Positions 5,741-14,128 of a stretch of DNA of 64,000 bases are shown here, in pieces. Below the pieces are notes generated by a model, which was not told where the DNA came from, did not search any database, and worked only from the letters and a program-made list of their open reading frames with translations. This stretch comes from CAYZXL01 sp964482435 (GTDB lineage: Bacteria > Auribacterota > JABMQX01): positions 1 through 64,000 of the forward strand of contig CAYZXL010000005.1 of NCBI GenBank assembly GCA_964482435.1. The letters are read 5' to 3'. Every line of letters begins with the position of its first letter. Positions within the stretch are counted from its first letter, which is position 1. A program made the translations under genes and the position numbers.

Positions 5741-8700
5741 AACTCAGCAATCGCCACGAGTATCTGCTCGTCGGCGAATCCTTTCAGGTCTATGGCGTTC
5801 ATCCGACAAGAAGCCGCGCACGCTCCGCAGCCCTTGCACAGCGCCTCGTTGACGACCGCGACTCCCTGCTCCTCGTCGAGCTCGACCGCCTGATAGGCGC
5901 ACACCGCAACGCACGTGCCGCAGCCGCGGCATCTCTCTTTGCGGACTCGGGAGACCTTTCCTTCCGCCTCGATCTCCGTCTTGGCCAGGACCGTTGCGGC
6001 CCTGCCGGCAGCCGCCCTGGCCTGCGAAATCGTCTCGGAAATGTCCTTCGGATAATGAGCCATTCCGCAGACGAAAACGCCATCGGTCGCAAAGTCAACC
6101 GGGCGCAACTTCACGTGAGCCTCGAGGAAAAATCCATCGGCATCGAGTGGCACTTTCAGCAACTGCGACAGCCACGGGTTATCAGCATTCGCTACAATCC
6201 CCGCGCTCAACACAACCAGGTCGGGGTGGATGGCAAGCTCCCGATTGAGGATTTTGTCGTTAACACGGACCTCCAGTTTCTCCGCGTTCCGCGCCACCGT
6301 GGGCTTTGCATCCTCGTCATAACGGATGAAAACCACGCCCTCGTCGCGGACTCGCTGGTAGTAATTCTCCTTCAGCCCGTACGTACGCACATCTCTGTAG
6401 AGGACATACACAGCAAGGTCCGGATTGATTTCCTTGAGCCTGGCGGCGTTTTTCACGGCGGTGCTACAGCAAACACGGCTGCAATAAGGATGCGATTCAT
6501 CGCGCGAGCCGACGCATTGAATCATCACTACCGATTTCATCCTCGAGAACGGCGATTCCGCGACTTTTCCGTTCTTCCAGATGAGTTCTTCAAGCTCCTC
6601 CTGGGTGAGGAGACGCGCGTCTTCCCCGTAGAGGTATTCCTGCGGCTGACAGGCCGTGCCGCCAGTGGCAACAATCACCACGCCGTGCTCGACGGCCTCC
6701 GGCACACCCTCAAGGCTCGTCTTGAAGTTCCCAACGTATCCCGATATTTCCTGAATTCTCGTGCTTGTATAAACCGTTATCAAGTCGTGCGCGCGAACTG
6801 TCTCGATTAGCGATTCCAGGAACGGCCCCGTCTCAATTCCGTCGAGGGCATAGTGCACCTTTCTCAAGTTGCCGCCGAGTTCAGGTTCCTTCTCGACGAG
6901 GGTTACCGGAAAACCTTGATTCGCCAGGTCGAGCGCCGCAGTCATTCCAGCGAGGCCGCCTCCAATGACCAGGGCTGACTTCTTAACCGGCAGGGTCATT
7001 TTGTAAAGCGGCTCCAGACGAGCGACCTTCGCCACCGCCATCCTCAAAAGCTCCTTGGACTTCTCCGTGGCGTTTTCGGGCTCTTTCTGGTGAACCCACG
7101 AGCACTGCTCCCGAATGTTCGCGAACTCGAACAGGTAGGGATTTAAGCCGTATTCTCTCAAGGTGCTCTGGAAGAGTGGCTCGTGCGTCCGCGGCGTGCA
7201 CGCGCACACCACCACGCGGTTCAACCCTTTTTCCCGGATTGCCCCGCCGATGACTTTCTGCGAGTCCTGAGAACATGCGAAAAGAAGGTGCTCCGAATGG
7301 ACGACGTGAGGAAGGCTGAGAGCGTATTCCGAAACGCTCTCGACATCAACCGTGCTGGCGATGTTGATCCCGCAATGGCAGACGAACACGCCCACTCGAA
7401 CTGGCTCTCCTCGTATGTCTCTCTCCGTCGGAAATTCTCTCTTGATGAGCTTCGTCTCAAAACCCGACAAAACCCCCGCAGCCGCGGAAGCCGCCGCGCT
7501 CGCCTGCATCACGGACTCCGGAATGTCCTTTGGTCCGGCGAGGCTTCCACAGACGTAGATGCCGCGCCTCCCTGTGTTGACGGGAGAGAATGAGTCCGAC
7601 GCGATAAACCCGTCGCCGTTCAGCTTGAGGCCAAGTCTCCTGGCCAATTCTTTCTGAGCCGGTGAGCTGACGAGTCCAACGGAAAGAACTGCAAGCTCGA
7701 ATGACTCCTCGACCAACTTGCCGCCGTCGGTGTTGTGCCGGATGACAAGGTTCTCTGTTCGGGGGTCAATTTCGATGGACGAAATCCGGCCCCGAATGAA
7801 TCGCGTCCCTTTCTCGTCCCTGGCTCGGTCAATGAACTTGTCGAAATGCTTTCCGTAGGCGCGAACGTCCATGTTGAAGATGGCAACGTCCACGTCGGGC
7901 GAATGCTCCTTCGTGATAATCGCGTCCTTTGCTGCCTGCATACAGCAAACCGCGGAGCAGTATTTGTTCCCGACCTGCATGTCGCGCGAACCGACGCACT
8001 GCAAGAACGCTATGCTCTTCGGCTCCTTTCCGTCGGATGGTCGCCTGACGTGCCCGGCGGTCGGACCAGAAGCGCTCAAAATCCGCTCGTACTCGATGCT
8101 CGTCATCACGTTCGGGAAAGTTTTGTATCCGTACTCGTCCTTCAAAGTCGCGTCGAATTCGGCAGAGCCCATCGCAAGAACGATTGCCCCGACGTCCAGG
8201 TCGAGGATTTGCTCCTTCTGCTCGAAATCCACAGCTTTCAACTCGCAGAACTTTTCGCAGACACGGCACTTCCCTCGCGTCAGATAGATGCAGCTATCCT
8301 TGTCAATAATCGGGATTGCTGGCACAGCTTGCGGGAAAGGAATGTGGATGCACTTGGTTTTCGTGAGACCCTTGTTGTACTCGTCGGGGATTCTCACCGG
8401 GCATTTGGTCATGCAAACGCCGCAGCCAGTGCACTTCTCCTCGTCCACGAAGCGTGGCTTCTTGAGCACGTTCACCCGAAACGCCGGCGCCTCCCCTTGA
8501 ACGCTCTGCACTTCGGCATTGGTGATGATTGTAATGTACGGATGGCTCGCCGCCTCGACGAGCTTGGGAGAAAGAATGCACATCGCGCAGTCGTTGGTGG
8601 GGAAGGTCTTGTCCAACTGCGCCATCCTTCCACCGATGCTTGGACCTTTCTCGACGAGGTAAGTCACAATTCTCATCTCGGCGAGGTCAAGGGCGGCCTG

Positions 8701-8745
8701 AATCCCGGCGATTCCGCCGCCAACCACGAGTGCGCTCTTATACAT
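5737..8745 (-). CDS. hdrA: HdrA-like electron-bifurcating flavoprotein, two-module long form
   Basis: A 1,002-aa protein, against about 650 for classical HdrA. The N-terminal module has a Rossmann motif (VVGGGIAGIQAAL, residues 7-19), the NDCAMC motif (51-56), a ferredoxin motif CTGCGVCMTKCP (105-116) and the rest of an FAD domain. From about residue 450 a second, classical HdrA follows: VGVFVCHCGINIAS, CTPRTHEPLF, NIREQCSWVH, a second Rossmann motif VIGGGLAGMTAAL, and two C-terminal [4Fe-4S] motifs (CRGCGTCVAVCA, CKGCGACAASCR). HdrA holds the FAD that splits electron pairs between a low-potential carrier (ferredoxin) and a higher-potential acceptor. It is coupled to flxD by a 4-bp overlap. 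Confidence 0.95.
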   Translation of the reverse strand: MYKSALVVGGGIAGIQAALDLAEMRIVTYLVEKGPSIGGRMAQLDKTFPTNDCAMCILSPKLVEAASHPYITIITNAEVQSVQGEAPAFRVNVLKKPRFVDEEKCTGCGVCMTKCPVRIPDEYNKGLTKTKCIHIPFPQAVPAIPIIDKDSCIYLTRGKCRVCEKFCELKAVDFEQKEQILDLDVGAIVLAMGSAEFDATLKDEYGYKTFPNVMTSIEYERILSASGPTAGHVRRPSDGKEPKSIAFLQCVGSRDMQVGNKYCSAVCCMQAAKDAIITKEHSPDVDVAIFNMDVRAYGKHFDKFIDRARDEKGTRFIRGRISSIEIDPRTENLVIRHNTDGGKLVEESFELAVLSVGLVSSPAQKELARRLGLKLNGDGFIASDSFSPVNTGRRGIYVCGSLAGPKDIPESVMQASAAASAAAGVLSGFETKLIKREFPTERDIRGEPVRVGVFVCHCGINIASTVDVESVSEYALSLPHVVHSEHLLFACSQDSQKVIGGAIREKGLNRVVVCACTPRTHEPLFQSTLREYGLNPYLFEFANIREQCSWVHQKEPENATEKSKELLRMAVAKVARLEPLYKMTLPVKKSALVIGGGLAGMTAALDLANQGFPVTLVEKEPELGGNLRKVHYALDGIETGPFLESLIETVRAHDLITVYTSTRIQEISGYVGNFKTSLEGVPEAVEHGVVIVATGGTACQPQEYLYGEDARLLTQEELEELIWKNGKVAESPFSRMKSVVMIQCVGSRDESHPYCSRVCCSTAVKNAARLKEINPDLAVYVLYRDVRTYGLKENYYQRVRDEGVVFIRYDEDAKPTVARNAEKLEVRVNDKILNRELAIHPDLVVLSAGIVANADNPWLSQLLKVPLDADGFFLEAHVKLRPVDFATDGVFVCGMAHYPKDISETISQARAAAGRAATVLAKTEIEAEGKVSRVRKERCRGCGTCVAVCAYQAVELDEEQGVAVVNEALCKGCGACAASCRMNAIDLKGFADEQILVAIAEL

Positions 8746-8747
8746 CT

Positions 8748-9878
8748 CTATTCACCCAAAGTACGTTTTGCCCTTTCCTTTTTGCGAAGGGCAAACGACA
8801 CTATCTTTGCCATCATTTCCGTTTTATGAAGGCGGGACTTATCTTCGTCCCGCGGCGACCATTCCTGAATGAAGCCCTCCTGATTCGCCCCGTTGTAGAT
8901 TTTCTCGCCCATGCTGGTTCGCACGATTGTCGTCGTGAAACCCTCCGGAGAACCGAGACCGCCGCAGGAAATGTCGGCGTAATCGCAAGCGAAATCCGAG
9001 CAGGCAAAACATGCCGGCCGCGCGATCTCGTGCACCGCCTCGAAGGGAACGTGAACGACTTCGCCGTTCTCCTGCGTGACGATTACGTTGTCCTTGATGT
9101 TCAGCTTGCGGATGTTTCTCAAACGGATTCCGATGCTTCTCTCAAGCCTCTTTCGCGCCGCCTCGTCGAACGAGAAGTTCTCCATGCAGAACAGACCGAT
9201 AGTCAGAACAATCGTGTCCGAGGGGACAACTCTCAGCAGCTCCATCTTCCGAAACGTGTATATCTGGCAGGGCGTCCCGACGAGGGCAATCCTTTCGATG
9301 TTTCGTGAACGAAGGGCTTTTATGTCCCTCACCGACGGAACAAAGCTGCCGTACTTTCTTCCAATCTCGTCGAGATGGAACGTTTCTTCGAAGTGCGAGC
9401 CAGCCGCCTCGATCAACTCCTCGGGCTCCGTGGCAACCATCGGCTGCCGCGTGAAAGGGCCGGTCCTCCGCGAAACGATAGCCGCCTGGATCAGGTTCTT
9501 CTCGAGGGCGTAAGTCAAAAGCGACGTGACGACGCCCCCGTCCGTGCAGACCTCCATGATTCTCGAGGAAGTTGTTCGCGTCGAAGCGAGCTTGCGCAAC
9601 GGCCCAATCGGCGGCTTCCAGACCATCCTCTCCTCAAGCTCGTTGTTGAGAGCCTTGATCTGCGGGCAGATGAGGTAACAGATGCCGCACTTGACGCATT
9701 TGCCTTCGTCAACGAGGCATGGCCGTCCATCCTCCTCGATGCGCAGCGCGTTGAACTCGCCCGCCGAGCAGAACGAGACGCACCCGCCGCATTTGCCACA
9801 AATCCCTCGATTCTGGACTTCGGCGACGAGGTCTTTGAAGCTCTTGACCTCGTGAAGGACCTCAGTGGTTTCGGGCAT
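8748..9878 (-). CDS. FrhB/FdhB-family flavin iron-sulfur protein
   Basis: A 376-aa protein of the coenzyme F420 hydrogenase/dehydrogenase beta-subunit family. It opens with two [4Fe-4S] motifs (CGKCGGCVSFC and CVKCGICYLICP), then the family core with DGGVVTSLLTYAL, LVGTPCQIYTFRK and IGLFCMENFSFD. Members bind FAD and move electrons between Fe-S clusters and F420, ferredoxin or an unknown partner. It sits between hdrC and hdrA, overlaps hdrC by 17 bp, and occupies the place where HdrB would be expected, so it may be the terminal electron-exchange subunit. Whether F420 is used cannot be told from sequence alone. Confidence 0.9.
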   Translation of the reverse strand: MPETTEVLHEVKSFKDLVAEVQNRGICGKCGGCVSFCSAGEFNALRIEEDGRPCLVDEGKCVKCGICYLICPQIKALNNELEERMVWKPPIGPLRKLASTRTTSSRIMEVCTDGGVVTSLLTYALEKNLIQAAIVSRRTGPFTRQPMVATEPEELIEAAGSHFEETFHLDEIGRKYGSFVPSVRDIKALRSRNIERIALVGTPCQIYTFRKMELLRVVPSDTIVLTIGLFCMENFSFDEAARKRLERSIGIRLRNIRKLNIKDNVIVTQENGEVVHVPFEAVHEIARPACFACSDFACDYADISCGGLGSPEGFTTTIVRTSMGEKIYNGANQEGFIQEWSPRDEDKSRLHKTEMMAKIVSFALRKKERAKRTLGE

Positions 9879-10353
9879 AATCGTCTATCTTTCTTTTGAG
9901 TTCGTTGAGGATTTCCGTTCTGCCGTCGAAGCTGTGGGCCACGAGGTCGTGGCGCAGCATCTGCGAGAATCGCTCCACGTCGTTCATCCGGTCGAGGATG
10001 TCCGGGGGAGCGTGCTTGCCCTTGATTGCCAGATAGCGCAGCGCCCTCATCACGTCTGTGAAATTCACTTTCTGCGGGCAGCGCGCATAGCACCGGTAGC
10101 AAAGCATGCAAAACCAGATCAGCGGAGAGCTGAGAACCTCGTTCCTCATCCCGAAGAGAATCTGCCGAATTATTCTCCGGCAGTTGTACTCTTCGTCAAC
10201 CTCCGTCACAGGACACCCGGCTGCGCATGTTCCGCACGCAAAGCACCTCCTCACGTGCTCGCCACCCGGCTGGGAGGCCACTTCCTCGCAGAAAGTCGGG
10301 TCAAGCTCCTCGACGATGATTGTTTTTTCCGTCGTGACTTTTTCGTCTGCCAT
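9862..10353 (-). CDS. hdrC: HdrC-like 4Fe-4S relay subunit
   Basis: A 163-aa soluble protein with two [4Fe-4S] motifs: RCFACGTCAAGCPVTE (about residues 36-51) and FCMLCYRCYARCPQKV (about 81-96). This is the HdrC pattern. HdrC normally links HdrA to HdrB, but no HdrB with CCG domains is present; the next gene is FrhB-like. Its start at ATG 10353 lies 25 bp after the maturation protease stop, and its end overlaps the FrhB-like gene by 17 bp. Confidence 0.9.
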   Translation of the reverse strand: MADEKVTTEKTIIVEELDPTFCEEVASQPGGEHVRRCFACGTCAAGCPVTEVDEEYNCRRIIRQILFGMRNEVLSSPLIWFCMLCYRCYARCPQKVNFTDVMRALRYLAIKGKHAPPDILDRMNDVERFSQMLRHDLVAHSFDGRTEILNELKRKIDDYARNH

Positions 10354-10378
10354 TCATCTGACCTCTGTTTTGCCGTTT

Positions 10379-10918
10379 TTACGCAAAGACGCCAAATCGC
10401 TCTGGCGGCTCTCGCGGAGTCGCCTTCCTCACCGACTCGACCTCAGCGATAATCATCTCTGCCGCTCTCGGGACCGCCGCCTGAACCGGCACCGACAGAC
10501 CCGGGCAAACGCTCTGCGGGATGTCCTGCACCTGACAGGCGAACAGCTCGACATCCACGCCACATGAGTCTCGTAGCTCGTAGAGCAGATTCGACGTCGG
10601 AATCTGATGCACTGAAAAATCGTGCAGCTTGTTGAGTGGCACGAAATCTATTGGAGCCCGAAGGAGTTCGCCCGGCCCCAAACCTTTGTCCACAGCATCC
10701 ACGATGATGATTTTCTGTGGTCTTCTGTCGCTGAGGACGATGTCGAATAGAATCTCCCTGACTCCGGTCCCAGCGTCTATGACGCAGGCGTCCTGGGGCG
10801 GGTCCACATGCTCCTGCAAAAACCGAGCGACCGCAGGTCCAAACCCGTCGTCTCCGAAGAGAACGTTCCCGCAGCCAAGCACAAGAACAGCTTTGGAGCA
10901 ATAGTCTGGAATGGTCAC
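10379..10918 (-). CDS. [NiFe] hydrogenase maturation protease
   Basis: A hydrogenase-specific C-terminal endopeptidase (HycI/HoxW/FrcD family), 179 aa. The motif VLVLGCGNVLFGDDGFGP carries the acidic residue used to sense nickel, and VIDAGTG and IIIVDAVD follow as usual. It removes the tail of the large subunit after nickel insertion. I place the start at GTG 10918, ten codons before the family's first strand, because GGAAGGGAGAG lies just upstream. The frame stays open to 11023, but that would add a basic N-terminus unlike the family and overlap mvhA. Its position directly after mvhA indicates the substrate. Confidence 0.88.
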   Translation of the reverse strand: MTIPDYCSKAVLVLGCGNVLFGDDGFGPAVARFLQEHVDPPQDACVIDAGTGVREILFDIVLSDRRPQKIIIVDAVDKGLGPGELLRAPIDFVPLNKLHDFSVHQIPTSNLLYELRDSCGVDVELFACQVQDIPQSVCPGLSVPVQAAVPRAAEMIIAEVESVRKATPREPPERFGVFA

Positions 10919-10994
10919 GCTTATGTCTCTCCCTTCCACGCTTCTGCGAACCTCCCTGTGCTCGGTTACCCGTTCGGACTTAAAACGTCCGGAC

Positions 10995-12437
10995 TTAGTT
11001 CTCAAGAGTCGCGACAACCTCACCGTACGCGTCCACGATTTGCAGCCTGACGGGCACTCTCCCGTCGAACAGGTGGGTCGCGCACGAGAGACATGGGTCG
11101 TACGCGCGAATAGCCATCTCGACGCGGTTCAATATGCCCTGGTCGTACTTTCCGTTCTTGATCAGCGATTTTGCCGCCTGCTTGACCGACATGTTGATCG
11201 GGGCGTTGTTATGGGTTGTGCCGACGATGAGATTGCAGTTGACGATCATCCCATCGGCGTCGGTCTCATAGTCGTGAATCAAGGTTCCTCTCGGGGCCTC
11301 GAGGCACCCGACGCCTCTCGCCGCGCGCGGCTTCACCGGCACCCTGATTTCCTTGCTGGTGATTTCTGGGTCGTTTAGCAGCTCGACCATATGCTCGGCA
11401 CTGTAGACCAACTCGATGAGCCTCGCCCAGTTGTACAACAGAGTCTGCTGCGCCGGCCGGCCGAACTTGCTGCGGAACTCCTGAAGTTCAGCCTGAGCGA
11501 GCGGCGTCGAGATTTTGTCGCAAACGTTGATACGTGCCAGGGCGTTGGTGCGATAGATCCCGCCGGGCGAATCGGGGTCCATGGAGAAGCTGCCCCACTT
11601 CTTGGCATAGGGGAATTTCAAATACGACCACGGCTCAATGTGCTCGCCGATGTAATCGGTGTAATCCTTCGCGTCAAACTCCTCGTAACTGCCGTCGGGT
11701 TTCATTAGCCTGAGCTTTCCGTCGTAAACGTTGAGGCTGCCATCCTGGGCGACCATGCCCAGAAAGCCGGTGCGTATGATGCCCAGGCTGTTGATCGTAT
11801 CCAGGTATTTCTGGAATATGTTTTCCTTCGCGAAGGAGATGGCGAATTTCGCGAACTCGAGGACTCCGTTGGCCATGGGGAGAACTTTCTGCCGCTCTTG
11901 CTCGGTCAGTGGTTTGCTGAAACCGCCGGGGACAGCGGTTACAGGGTGAATGGATTTCCCCGAGACTATGTTCAGCATCTGTGTGCCGAGATACCTGGCA
12001 TGGACGACCTTTCTTCCGATGTCGGGGTTGGCCTGTAGGATTCCTATCACGTTGCGAACAGAGTAGTCGGCATCGGGGCCCATGACGAAGTCAGGGCCGG
12101 CGAGGAAGAAGAAGTGGAGAATCTTGTCAGAGCAGGAAGCTATACTCTGGCAGAGGTCCCGGAGCTTCTTGCCCGCAGGGGGTATCTGCACGCCAAATAC
12201 GGCGTCGTTGGCTTTGGCGGAGGCGAGGTGGTGGTGCCAGGGGCAGACTCCGCAGATGCTCGTGACGATTCGGGGCATCTCTTCCACGGGTCGGCCGATG
12301 GCGAACTTCTCGAACCCGCGCAGTTCGACCACGTTGACGAAGGTATCGGCGACATTGCCCGCATCGTCGAGGTTGATCGTGATCTTCGCGTGTCCCTCTA
12401 TCCTTGTAACGGGTGCAATGGTAATGGTCTTTCCCAT
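10995..12437 (-). CDS. mvhA: [NiFe] hydrogenase large subunit, Mvh type (group 3c-like)
   Basis: A 480-aa catalytic subunit. The N-terminal nickel motif is ICGVCPWHH (Cys62 and Cys65); the C-terminal one is DPCLSCATH (Cys449 and Cys452, His455), followed by a 25-residue tail that the neighbouring protease would cut after His455. DPCxxCATH is typical of cytoplasmic Mvh/group 3 enzymes. It oxidises or makes H2 and passes electrons through MvhG and MvhD to HdrA. The start ATG 12437 has a strong ribosome site (AAGGAGG). No Tat signal or membrane anchor is seen on either subunit, so the complex is cytoplasmic. Confidence 0.96.
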   Translation of the reverse strand: MGKTITIAPVTRIEGHAKITINLDDAGNVADTFVNVVELRGFEKFAIGRPVEEMPRIVTSICGVCPWHHHLASAKANDAVFGVQIPPAGKKLRDLCQSIASCSDKILHFFFLAGPDFVMGPDADYSVRNVIGILQANPDIGRKVVHARYLGTQMLNIVSGKSIHPVTAVPGGFSKPLTEQERQKVLPMANGVLEFAKFAISFAKENIFQKYLDTINSLGIIRTGFLGMVAQDGSLNVYDGKLRLMKPDGSYEEFDAKDYTDYIGEHIEPWSYLKFPYAKKWGSFSMDPDSPGGIYRTNALARINVCDKISTPLAQAELQEFRSKFGRPAQQTLLYNWARLIELVYSAEHMVELLNDPEITSKEIRVPVKPRAARGVGCLEAPRGTLIHDYETDADGMIVNCNLIVGTTHNNAPINMSVKQAAKSLIKNGKYDQGILNRVEMAIRAYDPCLSCATHLFDGRVPVRLQIVDAYGEVVATLEN

Positions 12438-12456
12438 GTCTTCCTCCTTATCTATT

Positions 12457-13410
12457 TCAGGCGCCGGCCCTTGCGGGAAGCGGACGAAGCCGGTTTTGCC
12501 CGCCGATGTACCGATTCAGCACGGCCCTTCTATCAACGACCTGCTTGGCATCAAGCCCTATCGAAGAAATGGCTCCCATCATATCCACGAGCGGGTTTGC
12601 TCCCTTCCGGATGGGTCCGAAGCACCCGCGGCACGGCATGTACCCGATGATGCAGCGGGGAACCTTCGTGGCTCCTCCCTCGAGCGACCGAGCACATCCC
12701 GTCCGCGTCACAGGCCCTAAGCACAGATAACCCTGCTCCATGAAACACAGCGTGTTTTCCCAGGGCTCGCCCTGCTTGAACTGCATTTGCTCAAGAGACC
12801 GCTTGATTTGTCCTCCGGCAGCTTTCTTCTCTCGCTTGACCGGGCAATCATCGCAGACGCTCCTCTCCGGCAACTGAAACGGCTTGCCCTGAAGCAGTGA
12901 AGTCAGCGCCTCCGCGATAAGCTCCGGCGCCGTCGGGCATCCCGGTATATACGCGTCAACTTTCACCACCTCGTCGAGCGCATAGACACGGTCGAGAAGC
13001 GGCGGCAGATTCTCAGCGGGCGTCTTCGCGGATTCGGTGGTCTTGGAACCCCGGTAAACCTTGTCGTAAAGCTCCTGAAGCGGCCACATATTCGCCATTG
13101 CGGGAATCCCGCCGAAGCACGCACACGAACCGAGAGCGATGAGGGTTTTAGTCTTTTTCCTCATTTCCTGGGCGACGTGCTTTTCCTTTTCGTTACGTAT
13201 CCCGCCGCTTATTATCCCGACGTCCGCTTCCGGAATCTCCATCGTCGTGCTTTCGCCCGTCTGCCCGAAATACTTATGGTCCATCAAGACGGGCATGTGC
13301 ACAAACTGGAGCTGCGGTAGAAGGTCCAGAAGCGGCTCGCCGATGTCGAGGATTGTTACCTCGCACCCACCGCAGATGTTGAGCCACTCTTCCGCGACTT
13401 TGACTGGCAT
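12457..13410 (-). CDS. mvhG: [NiFe] hydrogenase small subunit, Mvh type
   Basis: A 317-aa iron-sulfur subunit. The proximal cluster cysteines are in WLNICGGCEVTI (Cys13 and Cys16) and IALGSCACFGGIPA, with VDAYIPGCPTAPELI further on. The C-terminal half has two more Cys-rich sites (VCDDCP, GYLCLGPVTRTGC and GYMPCRGCFGPI). There is no N-terminal export signal. The start is set at ATG 13410 because AGGAGG precedes it by 7 bp; a longer frame to 13509 adds 33 residues unlike the family. It is 19 bp upstream of mvhA. Confidence 0.95.
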   Translation of the reverse strand: MPVKVAEEWLNICGGCEVTILDIGEPLLDLLPQLQFVHMPVLMDHKYFGQTGESTTMEIPEADVGIISGGIRNEKEKHVAQEMRKKTKTLIALGSCACFGGIPAMANMWPLQELYDKVYRGSKTTESAKTPAENLPPLLDRVYALDEVVKVDAYIPGCPTAPELIAEALTSLLQGKPFQLPERSVCDDCPVKREKKAAGGQIKRSLEQMQFKQGEPWENTLCFMEQGYLCLGPVTRTGCARSLEGGATKVPRCIIGYMPCRGCFGPIRKGANPLVDMMGAISSIGLDAKQVVDRRAVLNRYIGGQNRLRPLPARAGA

Positions 13411-13483
13411 TTTGCACCTCCTGACGTTGTGATTGAGATATTGTCCACAACAAGCGTCAAGGACGGAAAAGCGTGTTCGCCGT

Positions 13484-13693
13484 TCACGCGGGCGGTTGAC
13501 CCTCCACAACGATTTCCGTCACGACTCTTCTTGTGTAGAGCAAATATTTCCCTTCCTGGTCAAAAAGCTGCACCTGGAACTTGCTCGCTTCGTACTCCGC
13601 CTTTTTGTTTTCAGCTTCCTCCTTCGTTTCGTATATGGCGCCATCCCACATGAACTTTTCCTTTCCGGCGTATCGGACTTCCTGGGGCTCCAT
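13484..13693 (-). CDS. Small conserved-looking protein between mvhD and mvhG
   Basis: A 69-aa protein I do not recognise. It begins MEPQEVRYAGKEKFMWDGAI, continues with a charged helix (KEEAENKKAEYEA) and ends with two likely strands (KFQVQLFDQEGKYLLYTRR, VVTEIVV). The start is ATG 13693, with GGGAGGA just upstream; the frame extends to 13801 only across the end of mvhD. It starts 11 bp after the mvhD stop and is followed by a 73-bp gap before mvhG, so it is part of the hydrogenase block. An assembly or stabilising role is possible but not shown. Confidence 0.7.
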   Translation of the reverse strand: MEPQEVRYAGKEKFMWDGAIYETKEEAENKKAEYEASKFQVQLFDQEGKYLLYTRRVVTEIVVEGQPPA

Positions 13694-13704
13694 GTATTTC
13701 CTCC

Positions 13705-14121
13705 CTATGTCCTGTACGGACTCGGGCCAACGGATTTCACCTGCTCGACCATTTCTCTGGCCACCTGAGCGAACTTCGGCCCCTCCGACGCGGAAACCCA
13801 TTCCAGCCGAAACCTCTCCGGCTCCAACCCAAAATCCTCCAGCATAAGCCGGATAGCCTCCGCCCTTTTCTCGGCCTTGAGGTTTCCGTCAATGTAATGA
13901 CAATCACCCGGATGACAACCGCACACCAGTACGCCGTCGGCGCCTTTGGTCAGCGCCTCAATCACGAGATTCGGATGAACCATCCCGGAACACATCACCC
14001 TCACAATCCGAATATTGGGCGGATATTGAAGCCTCGACGTCCCGGCGAGGTCCGCTCCGGCATATGAGCACCAGTTGCAGCAGAATGCGACAATTACCGG
14101 CTCGAAACCGTTTCCTTCCAT
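13705..14121 (-). CDS. mvhD: MvhD [2Fe-2S] linker subunit (second copy)
   Basis: A 138-aa protein with the same signature as the copy at 5261: VAFCCNWCSYAGADLAG, RIVRVMCSGMV and VLVCGCHPGDCHYIDGN. It lies 7 bp after the NuoG-HdrA fusion gene and just before the hydrogenase genes, so it most likely connects MvhAG to that HdrA, while the other copy connects HdrA to Flx. The two copies share all cluster ligands but differ at the N-terminus and in the C-terminal third (here VSASEGPKFAQVAREMVEQV). Confidence 0.94.
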   Translation of the reverse strand: MEGNGFEPVIVAFCCNWCSYAGADLAGTSRLQYPPNIRIVRVMCSGMVHPNLVIEALTKGADGVLVCGCHPGDCHYIDGNLKAEKRAEAIRLMLEDFGLEPERFRLEWVSASEGPKFAQVAREMVEQVKSVGPSPYRT

Positions 14122-14128
14122 AGTCTCC

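Noticed and set aside
5737..8745. Possibility of selenocysteine in HdrA, as in some methanogens
   Set aside because: The frame is continuous with no internal TGA and all cluster positions are ordinary cysteines.
7735..8829. 364-aa open frame on the plus strand opposite hdrA
   Set aside because: It mirrors the hdrA gene exactly, its translation is rich in Arg, His and Val without family motifs, and such antisense frames arise from the codon bias of GC-rich genes.
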